Shown: positions 14,771 to 22,716 of the stretch, piece after piece
Numbering within the stretch: position 1 is the first letter of the stretch
How the letters are laid out: every line of letters starts with the position of its first letter
Origin: Pseudomonas fortuita
Lineage (GTDB): Bacteria; Pseudomonadota; Gammaproteobacteria; Pseudomonadales; Pseudomonadaceae
Assembly: GCF_026898135.2 (NCBI RefSeq)
Contig: NZ_CP114035.2
Span: 3,203,501 to 3,267,500 of the forward strand
Reading direction: 5' to 3'
DNA length: 64,000 nt
Notes under the pieces: generated by a model
Databases searched by the model: none
What the model saw: only the letters and a program-made list of their open reading frames with translations
What the model was told of the DNA's origin: nothing
Program-made: the position numbers and the translations under genes

Positions 14771-17700
14771 ATGAGAACACATGCCGTGATCCACCCTGTT
14801 AGGTACGCATTCCAGCTTTCTTCAGTCACTGCGCTGATGGTCAGCCTCGGGCTGATCACGGTCATGGCCTCGCCCCTTGACGACAACAGTCAGCCGCCGC
14901 CGACCGACCCGTCGGCCTACACCGAGCAACCGGCTGACCCGACCCCGGCCTTGCTCAACCTCAGTACCTTGCCCGAAGCCAACGAAGGCGCGCTGGAGCT
15001 GGTCGATGGCGCGCACGGCGACCGCGATACAGTGCGTATCGACAACGTGCTGCCGCCTGCACTGCAAACCTCGGACAGGTACCCCACCAACGGCAAACCC
15101 AGCCCACTGTTCGGAGCCCAACCCTTCACCCAGCAATTGTTGCTGTTCGAAGAATTCGGGCCAGAGAAGCTCGACCCGACCACGCCGGCGCCGGAGCTTA
15201 CCTTTCCCGCCCCCACCCTCGGCGCGGCCCCGGCGCAGGACCCCAACGTCGTCGCGCGCAGCGGGCCAAGTGGTACGGCCCTGGAAGCGTTCCTCAAGCA
15301 GCCCGGCCTGTATCCGTACCCGAGCCAGTACGCCAATGTGCTGGACCGCAACCCCTGGAAGGCGCAGATCGAAATGTTCCTCAACCGCCAGCCGGTCGGC
15401 TCGCCTGCTGAAGGCCGGCCACCAGGAAAAGCCTGGTCGCACCAGCGTTGGAACGAGTTCTACCCGCAGGCGGCGTTCAAGACCGCCCAGGCCGGGGCGC
15501 GTATCAACCTCGGTCTGCGTGATCGCAAACAGCTGCATAACTATGCGTCTGGCGAGTTTGCACCCGGCGGCCTGTACTACCAGACCTCCGACATCCCCAC
15601 TACGCTGGGCACCACCAAGGGCATTGACACGCGCTTTCACCCGAATATGCCCTTGCAGAACCACAAATCACTGTGGACATTCGACGGCACCTTCCCGCCC
15701 AAACTGCTGATGGTGCGTTACGGCCAGCCGATCCTGATGCGCCATTACAACGCCTTGCCCATCGACCCCTCGGCCAACGGTGGCTTTGGCCTGCACACCA
15801 TCTCGACGCACGAGCACAATGGCCACTCCCCGGCAGAGAGCGATGGCTTCGCCAACGCCTACTTCTTCCCGGGGCAGTACTACGACTACCGCTGGCCAGT
15901 GCAACTGGCCGGCTACGACACCATCAACACCCGTGCCCAGGATCCGCGGGCAGCCTTCCCCTGCTCACCGGGCGAAACCCTGTTCGTCAACGACGGCACG
16001 CCGGGCCTGAAAGCCTGCCAGAACGGCAGCATCAAGATTCGCGGCGACTGGCGTGAAACCATGAGCACCCACTGGTTCCACGACCACATGATGGATTTCA
16101 CGGCACAGAACGTCTACAAGGGCAACGCCGTGATGATGAACTACTACAGCGCCCTGGACCGCGGTAACGAGGCGCTGCAGGATGGCGTCAACCTGCGCTT
16201 CCCCAGTGGCTCCGGCATGCCATGGGGTAACCGTGACTACGACGTCAACCTGGTGATTGCCGACAAGGCCTGGGATGCCAACGGCCAGCTGTGGTTCAAC
16301 CCGTTCAACACCGATGGCTTCCTCGGTGACCAGATTCTGGTCAACTGGCAGTACCAGCCCAGGCTCAAGGTGCGGGCGCGCAGCTACCGCTTCCGCATCC
16401 TCAACGGCTCGGTGTCGCGCTATTTCAAGTTTGCCGTGGTGCGGGAAATTGCCGGTACCAGTGGGGAGTTCAAAGGCCCCTCCGGCTCCAACCTGTCGTA
16501 TGCCCGGGTGCCGTTCCACATGATCGCCAACGACGGCAACATCATGGAACACGCCGTGCCCTTCGACGGGACCATGGACCTGAACGGCGACGGCAACCTG
16601 CAGGACAACCATGGCATCCTGCCGCTGCAAGGCATCGCCGAGCGCTACGACATCATCATCAACTTTGCCAAGAATGGCATCAAGGCAGGCGACAAGCTGT
16701 ACTTCGTCAACCTGGAAGAGCATCGCACCGGCAAGGGCCCGGAAGGTACGATTTCGCTGGCCGACGTGCTGTCGGAAAAGTACAAAGCCGTGATCAAGCA
16801 GACCAACAAAGGCCCGCAGTGGGACAAAGGCGACCCAGCAGTCGGCAAGTTTCTGCAACTGCTGGTGCAGCCCTACACCGGCCAGGACCTGAGCATGGAC
16901 CCGGTGGCCTACGAGCCCGCCAAGCCAGGCAAGGCCGCAGGCCTGAAAATGCTGCCACTGCCCATTGACCGCAGCGCCGCGACCGACCAGGCCAGACTCA
17001 AGGATGCCCGCCACCGCGCGTTCATCTTTGGCCGCTCCGACGGTACCGACACCAGCCCGTGGACCATCAAGACCGATGGCGGCTTTGGTTACAGCATGGA
17101 CCCACGACGCATCAGTGCGGCACCGCAACTGGCCAACCAGTCCACCGACGGTGGGTTCAGCGGCGACGGCACCCTGGAGGTGTGGAAAATCGTCAACGGC
17201 GGCAATGGCTGGAGCCACCCGGTGCACGTGCATTTCGAGGAAGGCGTGATTCTTAGCCGCGACGGCAAGGCGCCACCGGAATGGGAAAAATGGGCGCGCA
17301 AAGACGTGTACCGGATCGGGCCAGAAGCCGATTCTTCGGGAGAGGTGGAAATGGCCATCCGCTTCCGCGAGTTCGCCGGCACCTACATGGAGCACTGCCA
17401 CAACACCCAGCATGAGGACTCGTCCATGCTACTGCGCTGGGACATTGAGCACCCGGGGCAGTTCCAGGTGATGCCAACCCCGCTGCCAGGCTGGGATGGC
17501 GTGCAATACATGGCTTCGGTCGGCCTGCCGACCTTCCGTACCAAAGGCCATGACGACACCGATGACCCGGCCAACAAGCCCCCCGTCGCAGCCAATGACA
17601 GTGCAGCGACTACCGCTGGCAAACCTATCACCCTGAACGTGCTCGCCAACGACTCCGACCCGGACGGCAACGTACCGCTGACCGTGACCGGTCTCACCCA

Positions 17701-18166
17701 GCCGGACTCCGGTCAGGGTACCGTCAGCACCGACGGCACCCTGGTGAATTACACCCCACCTGCCACGTTCGCCACACCGTTCACTGCCAGCTTCAACTAC
17801 ACGGCGCGCGATGCCAAGGGGGCCGAGTCGTTGACCCCGGCCACAGTCAGCATCGCTGTGACTGCGGCGGCGGCGGTCGACCAGATCCAGGTCAGCAGTG
17901 CCACGGTGCAGGTGCGCAGTGGCAACCGCTTCACCTGGGATGTGCAGGGGACGACCACGGTCGCCACGGGCAACAGCATCAGTGTGACTGCGGCAACCAC
18001 CGGCGGCCCGGTAAGCCTGGGCAACGCCACGCTGACGGCCGCGACTACGGGCGCCCGCTGGCGGGTGTCTGTGACCACTACCGGCTTTGGCCCGGCCACA
18101 CCCGCGACAGTTACCGTGAAATCGACGCTGGGGCAAACGGTGACAGCGCCAGTCAAATACCAGTGA
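14771..18166 (+). CDS. Large secreted multicopper oxidase, possibly McoA-like Mn(II) oxidase
   Basis: A protein of about 1,131 residues (1,140 if started at ATG 14744). An N-terminal hydrophobic segment (L-S-S-V-T-A-L-M-V-S-L-G-L) should direct export. All four copper motifs are present, numbered from 14771: H-E-H-N-G-H at about 347, H-W-F-H-D-H at 434, H-P-V-H-V-H at 816 and H-C-H-N-T-Q-H-E-D-S-S-M at 875, the last giving the type 1 copper Cys, His and axial Met. A cadherin-like/Ig-type tail starts near residue 937 (A-N-D-S-A... and V-L-A-N-D-S-D-P-D-G-N). It is over twice the size of CumA or CopA. P. putida GB-1 makes Mn oxides with the large oxidases MnxG and McoA, dependent on the NtrC-type regulator MnxR; the size and sigma-54 promoter suggest a McoA homologue, but this is inference. 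Confidence 0.75.
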   Translation: MRTHAVIHPVRYAFQLSSVTALMVSLGLITVMASPLDDNSQPPPTDPSAYTEQPADPTPALLNLSTLPEANEGALELVDGAHGDRDTVRIDNVLPPALQTSDRYPTNGKPSPLFGAQPFTQQLLLFEEFGPEKLDPTTPAPELTFPAPTLGAAPAQDPNVVARSGPSGTALEAFLKQPGLYPYPSQYANVLDRNPWKAQIEMFLNRQPVGSPAEGRPPGKAWSHQRWNEFYPQAAFKTAQAGARINLGLRDRKQLHNYASGEFAPGGLYYQTSDIPTTLGTTKGIDTRFHPNMPLQNHKSLWTFDGTFPPKLLMVRYGQPILMRHYNALPIDPSANGGFGLHTISTHEHNGHSPAESDGFANAYFFPGQYYDYRWPVQLAGYDTINTRAQDPRAAFPCSPGETLFVNDGTPGLKACQNGSIKIRGDWRETMSTHWFHDHMMDFTAQNVYKGNAVMMNYYSALDRGNEALQDGVNLRFPSGSGMPWGNRDYDVNLVIADKAWDANGQLWFNPFNTDGFLGDQILVNWQYQPRLKVRARSYRFRILNGSVSRYFKFAVVREIAGTSGEFKGPSGSNLSYARVPFHMIANDGNIMEHAVPFDGTMDLNGDGNLQDNHGILPLQGIAERYDIIINFAKNGIKAGDKLYFVNLEEHRTGKGPEGTISLADVLSEKYKAVIKQTNKGPQWDKGDPAVGKFLQLLVQPYTGQDLSMDPVAYEPAKPGKAAGLKMLPLPIDRSAATDQARLKDARHRAFIFGRSDGTDTSPWTIKTDGGFGYSMDPRRISAAPQLANQSTDGGFSGDGTLEVWKIVNGGNGWSHPVHVHFEEGVILSRDGKAPPEWEKWARKDVYRIGPEADSSGEVEMAIRFREFAGTYMEHCHNTQHEDSSMLLRWDIEHPGQFQVMPTPLPGWDGVQYMASVGLPTFRTKGHDDTDDPANKPPVAANDSAATTAGKPITLNVLANDSDPDGNVPLTVTGLTQPDSGQGTVSTDGTLVNYTPPATFATPFTASFNYTARDAKGAESLTPATVSIAVTAAAAVDQIQVSSATVQVRSGNRFTWDVQGTTTVATGNSISVTAATTGGPVSLGNATLTAATTGARWRVSVTTTGFGPATPATVTVKSTLGQTVTAPVKYQ

Positions 18167-18221
18167 GTGCAATGCAGGGGTCGCTGTGCGGCCCCTTTTA
18201 CCCAACAACGAGGATCGCATC

Positions 18222-19205
18222 ATGCCCGGCTCATGGCGTTTCCTGCTGGTGCTCGCGGTATTTGCCGCCAGCATTCCGTTATGGCCACTGCAGCCGCAAC
18301 AACCGTTGGCCGAAGAAACCGCAAGCCCTTGGGGCGCCGGCTACTTCCCGAATATCCCGCTGCTTACCCAGGACGGCGAGAAGGTGCATTTCTTCGACGA
18401 CCTGATCAAGGACAAGGTAGTCGCCATCAACTTCATCTTCACCGGCTGCTCCGACTCCTGCCCGGTGGAAACCGCGCGCTTGCGCCAGGTGCAGAAGATT
18501 CTGGGTGACCGGGTCGGCAAGGACATTTACTTCTATTCCATCAGCATCGACCCCTACAACGACACCCCAGCTACCCTCAAGCGCTACGCCGAAAAATTCG
18601 GCATCGGCCCTGGCTGGACGCTGCTCACCGGCGAGCCCGACGACATCGAGCAATTGCGCCGTAGCCTGGGGCTGTGGATCGAAGGCCTGGAAAACGGCCG
18701 TTCCAGAGACCACAACCTGAGCCTTATCATCGGCAACCAGGCCACCGGCCGCTGGATGAAAGCCTCGCCCTTCGAAAGCCCGTACATTCTCGCGGACCGG
18801 CTGGGCAACAGCCTGCACAACTGGAAGCAGGCCAGCGCCATGAGCAATGACTACGCCCAGGCCCCCGAGATACGGCCACCCAGCAGTGGTGAGCAAATCT
18901 TCCGCACCCGCTGCTCCTCCTGCCACACCCTGGGTAACACCGAGCCAGGGCAGCCCGGTATTGGCCCGGACCTGCTGGGGGTGACCCGACAGCGTGACGC
19001 CAGCTGGCTGATCCGCTGGTTGAAGGCGCCCGACCAGATGCTCGCAGAGAAAGACCCCTTGGCCATGCTGCTGTACGAGCAGTACAACCGGCTGGCCATG
19101 CCCAACATGCGCCTGGGCGATGCCGAAATCAGCGCACTGATGAGCTACATCGAGGAAGAAACCGCACGCCTGCAGGCGCCCCTGGCACATACAGGAAACC
19201 CTTAA
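18222..19205 (+). CDS. SCO1/SenC copper chaperone fused to cytochrome c
   Basis: A 327-residue exported protein. A signal anchor (F-L-L-V-L-A-V-F-A-A) leads to an SCO1/SenC thioredoxin-like domain with the copper cysteines C76 and C80 (T-G-C-S-D-S-C-P-V-E) and the ligand histidine H164 (R-D-H-N-L-S). A monohaem cytochrome c domain follows, with C231-S-S-C-H235 and a later M-P-N-M for the axial ligand. SCO domains insert copper into cuproenzymes, and the haem could pass electrons. It starts 55 bases after the multicopper oxidase, so it most likely serves that enzyme. The ATG at 18222 has GAGG upstream. Confidence 0.85.
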   Translation: MPGSWRFLLVLAVFAASIPLWPLQPQQPLAEETASPWGAGYFPNIPLLTQDGEKVHFFDDLIKDKVVAINFIFTGCSDSCPVETARLRQVQKILGDRVGKDIYFYSISIDPYNDTPATLKRYAEKFGIGPGWTLLTGEPDDIEQLRRSLGLWIEGLENGRSRDHNLSLIIGNQATGRWMKASPFESPYILADRLGNSLHNWKQASAMSNDYAQAPEIRPPSSGEQIFRTRCSSCHTLGNTEPGQPGIGPDLLGVTRQRDASWLIRWLKAPDQMLAEKDPLAMLLYEQYNRLAMPNMRLGDAEISALMSYIEEETARLQAPLAHTGNP

Positions 19206-19241
19206 AGGCAATTAGCCATTAGTCATCAACCTGTCACCTCC

Positions 19242-21611
19242 TTGTCGTATTTTTTGAGCATCACCCAGGGTCGGGAACTATCAGCAGTGATACGCCGTTC
19301 GCTTTCCTCCGCCAGCCTCCTGCGACTGCTGATCTTGATGCTGTGTGCCGCCACCCTCGCCTTTCTGTGGGGGCTGCACATGACGCAGAAAGCCGCTGCC
19401 CGCCAGGACGCGTTGTCGGCCAAGGCCGCCGAGCACTTGAACCTGGCCAGTATCGTGGGCGAAAGCCTGCGCCAGTTGGTCGACCGCGCCCAGGCCGTTG
19501 GCCGGGTCACCCAGGACGACATGAAAGTGCTGCGCCAGGGCAATTTCAGCCTGGCGCGGATACTGGCCGAAGACCCGGTGTTCAAGCGCATGAGCCTTTA
19601 CGACCGGCAAGGCCGGCTGTTGTCAGCCAGCCATACCGACGAAGCCACCGCGCTGCCCGAGGATTGGTTACGCCAGCTGCAAAGGCACGTAGCCCGTTAT
19701 GGATTCAAGCCCTTTCTACCCAACGTGCAGCCGCCGGGCCAGCAGGCCGCCCTGCCCGACTGGCGGCTGCCCTTTCTGCTGCCGTTGACCGACCTGCCTG
19801 GCCGCGAAATCGAAAACATCCTGGTTGTACAACTGGACATCGGCTACCTGGCGGTGCTGTTTCAGCATATCGATCTGGGGAGCAGCGGGCTGGTGCGCCT
19901 GCTGCAGGATGACGGCCTGGAGCGGCTGCGCATAGACACCAGCGGCGTGGTGGGCGCCGGCGATGTGTTGCTGCCAGAACTGCCAGATACCGGTAGCAAC
20001 ACTGGCCTGCTCACCCAATACGCGGCCGGCGGTGCGTACCAGAGCCTCTACCGACATGTGCCAGAGCGCGGGTTCAGCGTAGTGGTCAGCCAGCGCCAGG
20101 AGGACATCCTCGCACCTTCGGCCCTGGCCTATTCCCGACAATTCTGGTTGAACCTGAGCATGACGCTGATGATCATCGCCAGCTTGCTATGGACCTTGCG
20201 CCTTTTGCGCAAGCGCCAGGAGGCCTTCAGCGCACTGGAGCATGCCCAGCAGGTAAACCAGCAACTTATCGGCCGTCTTGAGGACGAACACCGGCGCAGC
20301 AGCCATGCCGCCGCCACCGACCACCTCAGCGGGCTGCACAACCGCCGCCAGTTCGTCGAGGTGGCCGGCCAGGCGCTGACCCGCCAGCGTGGCAAGCGCC
20401 AGTTGATGGCGATCCTGTTCATCGACATGGACCGCTTCAAGTCGATCAACGATTCGCTCGGGCACAAGATCGGCGACCTCCTGCTACAGGCCGTGGCCGG
20501 GCGCATCCAGCGTTTGCTGGAGCCCGGCGACGAGGCTTCGCGCTTTGGCGGCGACGAATTTGTGGTGTTGCTGGCGGGCGAACGCACCGAAGACCAGATC
20601 AATGCCTGGGTCCGTGAGCTGGTCCAGCGGTTGTCGGCCACCTATGCCCTTGACGGCCAGGAGGTCAACACCAGCCCAAGCGTGGGCGTGAGCATCTGCC
20701 CGCGCGATGGCCAGGACATCGACAGCTTGATCCGCAGTGCCGACGCCGCGATGTATTCAGCCAAACAGGCCGGTCGGGCCCAGTACCGCTTCTTCGACGC
20801 CTCGCTGAACCTGGCCGACATCCAGGCCTTCACCCTCGAACAGGCGTTCGGCAGCGCCTTGGCCGAGCGCCGATTCGTGCTGCACTACCAGCCGCAAATC
20901 CGCCTCGACACCCAACAGGTACTGGGCTATGAAGCGCTGGTGCGTTGGGACCACCCCGAATTTGGCCTGCTGTACCCGGACCGCTTCATCGACCTGGCAG
21001 AGCGCAGCGGCTTTATTGTCGAGCTGGGCTGGGAGGTGTTGCGCCTGGCCTGTGAGGCTTTGGCGGGCTGGGACGCCCAAGGCCGGGGAACACGACTGGC
21101 CGTCAATGTATCTGCCCTGCAACTGCGCCAAGGCGATTTCGCTTCGCGGCTGCTGAGCGAACTGCAACGGTATGCCATTGCCCCGCAGCGGCTGGAGCTG
21201 GAAATTACCGAAACCACCATTCTCGACCCCGAAGGGACGGCCGTGGCGCACCTTCACAGACTGCGCGGCGCGGGCCTGGGCATCAGCCTGGATGACTTCG
21301 GCCGCGGCTACGCCGGCTTCGCCCATCTGCATTCGCTGCCATTGAGCAAGCTGAAGATCGATCGATCGCTGATCGCGCCACTGTCCAACAGCCCTGATGA
21401 CAGCCCGATCGTGTCCTCCACCATCATCCTGGCCAAGCGCCTGGGCCTGGAAGTGGTCGCCGAAGGCGTGGAAACCCGCGAACAGGTGGTGTGCCTCAAG
21501 CTCGCCGGTTGTGATATCGCCCAGGGTTACCACTTCAGTCGGCCACTGTCGCCGGCGCAGTTGCACGAATATCCGCCTTTCAATGGCGTCGAGGAGAAAG
21601 CATGCGTGTAA
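19242..21611 (+). CDS. Membrane GGDEF-EAL cyclic-di-GMP enzyme
   Basis: A protein of 789 residues from TTG 19242, or 774 from GTG 19287; neither has a clear ribosome site. A transmembrane helix (L-L-I-L-M-L-C-A-A-T) is followed by a periplasmic sensor region to about residue 300, a second helix (L-N-L-S-M-T-L-M-I-I-A-S), then GGDEF (R-F-G-G-D-E-F, 434-440) and EAL (E564-A-L) domains. The GGDEF signature is intact, but the inhibitory I-site reads E-P-G-D instead of R-x-x-D. The EAL domain keeps D-D-F-G and E-G-V-E-T, so phosphodiesterase activity is likely. It follows the SCO-cytochrome gene by 36 bases and probably belongs to the same operon. Confidence 0.85.
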   Translation: MSYFLSITQGRELSAVIRRSLSSASLLRLLILMLCAATLAFLWGLHMTQKAAARQDALSAKAAEHLNLASIVGESLRQLVDRAQAVGRVTQDDMKVLRQGNFSLARILAEDPVFKRMSLYDRQGRLLSASHTDEATALPEDWLRQLQRHVARYGFKPFLPNVQPPGQQAALPDWRLPFLLPLTDLPGREIENILVVQLDIGYLAVLFQHIDLGSSGLVRLLQDDGLERLRIDTSGVVGAGDVLLPELPDTGSNTGLLTQYAAGGAYQSLYRHVPERGFSVVVSQRQEDILAPSALAYSRQFWLNLSMTLMIIASLLWTLRLLRKRQEAFSALEHAQQVNQQLIGRLEDEHRRSSHAAATDHLSGLHNRRQFVEVAGQALTRQRGKRQLMAILFIDMDRFKSINDSLGHKIGDLLLQAVAGRIQRLLEPGDEASRFGGDEFVVLLAGERTEDQINAWVRELVQRLSATYALDGQEVNTSPSVGVSICPRDGQDIDSLIRSADAAMYSAKQAGRAQYRFFDASLNLADIQAFTLEQAFGSALAERRFVLHYQPQIRLDTQQVLGYEALVRWDHPEFGLLYPDRFIDLAERSGFIVELGWEVLRLACEALAGWDAQGRGTRLAVNVSALQLRQGDFASRLLSELQRYAIAPQRLELEITETTILDPEGTAVAHLHRLRGAGLGISLDDFGRGYAGFAHLHSLPLSKLKIDRSLIAPLSNSPDDSPIVSSTIILAKRLGLEVVAEGVETREQVVCLKLAGCDIAQGYHFSRPLSPAQLHEYPPFNGVEEKACV

Positions 21612-21765
21612 TGCGCACACCGGCGCTGACCCGCGGTGCTGGCCAGGCCGACTATGGTTGCCCCACTGACCCCAGCTGACGCGTTGCGCCTACAGAAACC
21701 GCGCTGGCATGCAATATCCCTTGATTCGGTTTATCGTGTACCCATCACCCACCGACACCCGCACC

Positions 21766-22716
21766 ATGACCGATATCGAGCGCTACCTTCGCGCCGCCAC
21801 CCGTGACAACACCCGGCGCAGCTACCAGGCTGCCATCGAACACTTTGAATCCCACTGGGGCGGTTTTCTGCCGGCCACCGCCGAGAGTATTGCCCGCTAC
21901 CTGGTCGACCACGCCGACCAGCATGCTGTCAGCACCCTGCGCCAGCGCCTGGCTGCGCTCAGCCAATGGCACGTCGCCCAAGGCTTCCCCGACCCGACCA
22001 AGGCGCCGCTGGTGCGCCAGGTGCTCCGCGGTATCCGCACCCTGCACCCGACGCCGCCCAAGCAGGCAGCCCCGCTGTTGTTGCAGCACCTGCAAACTGC
22101 GGTGAGCTGTTTCGAAGAGGAGGCCCGCCAGGCACGTGAACATCACGACCTGGCCGCCCTGCGCCGGGCCCGCCGTGACAGTGCGCTGCTGTTGCTGGGT
22201 TTCTGGCGTGGCTTTCGTGGTGATGAACTGGCGCGCCTGCGCATCGAGCATATCCAGGCTGAAGCCGGTGTCGGTATCACGTTGTTCCTGCCGCGCAGCA
22301 AGGGCGACCGAGAAGCCCTGGGCGTGCAACATCGCACCCCTGCCCTGAAAGCCTTGTGCCCGGTCACGGCCTACCTGCAATGGCTGGAGGTCGCCGGTAT
22401 TGCCCATGGGCCGGTGTTCCGCAAGCTCGACCGCTGGGGCAACCTCGGTGACAGCGCGCTCAACAGCAACAGCCTGGTCGGCCTGCTGCGGCGCATGCTG
22501 GAGCGTGCCGGGGTTCCGGCGGCGTTGTATACCGGCCACTCGTTACGGCGTGGCTTCGCCACCTGGGCAACCGCCAATGGCTGGGAACTGAAGTCGCTGA
22601 TGAGCTATGTGGGTTGGAAAGACGCCAAGTCGGCCTTGCGCTATATCGACTCGGCCCAGCGCTTTGGCGAATTGGCCGTTTTACCGGCCAGCCAGACGCC
22701 ACGGCTTATTCCTTGA
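21766..22716 (+). CDS. Tyrosine recombinase/integrase
   Basis: A 316-residue phage-integrase-family protein. An N-terminal SAM-like core-binding domain (residues 1-100, with N-T-R-R-S-Y and L-R-Q-R-L-A-A-L-S-Q-W-H) precedes the catalytic domain. Catalytic residues are R151 (F-R-G-D-E-L), a lysine in S-K-G-D-R, H258-x-x-R261 (G-H-S-L-R-R-G-F-A) and the nucleophile Y293 (L-R-Y-I-D). The usual His/Trp position is W in V-G-W-K-D. No excisionase, attachment repeat, tRNA or phage gene lies beside it, so it is a lone recombinase. Its end overlaps the convergent SDR-SMP30 gene by 11 bases. Confidence 0.85.
   Translation: MTDIERYLRAATRDNTRRSYQAAIEHFESHWGGFLPATAESIARYLVDHADQHAVSTLRQRLAALSQWHVAQGFPDPTKAPLVRQVLRGIRTLHPTPPKQAAPLLLQHLQTAVSCFEEEARQAREHHDLAALRRARRDSALLLLGFWRGFRGDELARLRIEHIQAEAGVGITLFLPRSKGDREALGVQHRTPALKALCPVTAYLQWLEVAGIAHGPVFRKLDRWGNLGDSALNSNSLVGLLRRMLERAGVPAALYTGHSLRRGFATWATANGWELKSLMSYVGWKDAKSALRYIDSAQRFGELAVLPASQTPRLIP

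Noticed and set aside
15965..17413. Minus-strand open frame of 482 codons
   Set aside because: It is antisense to the multicopper oxidase, whose copper motifs establish the coding strand.
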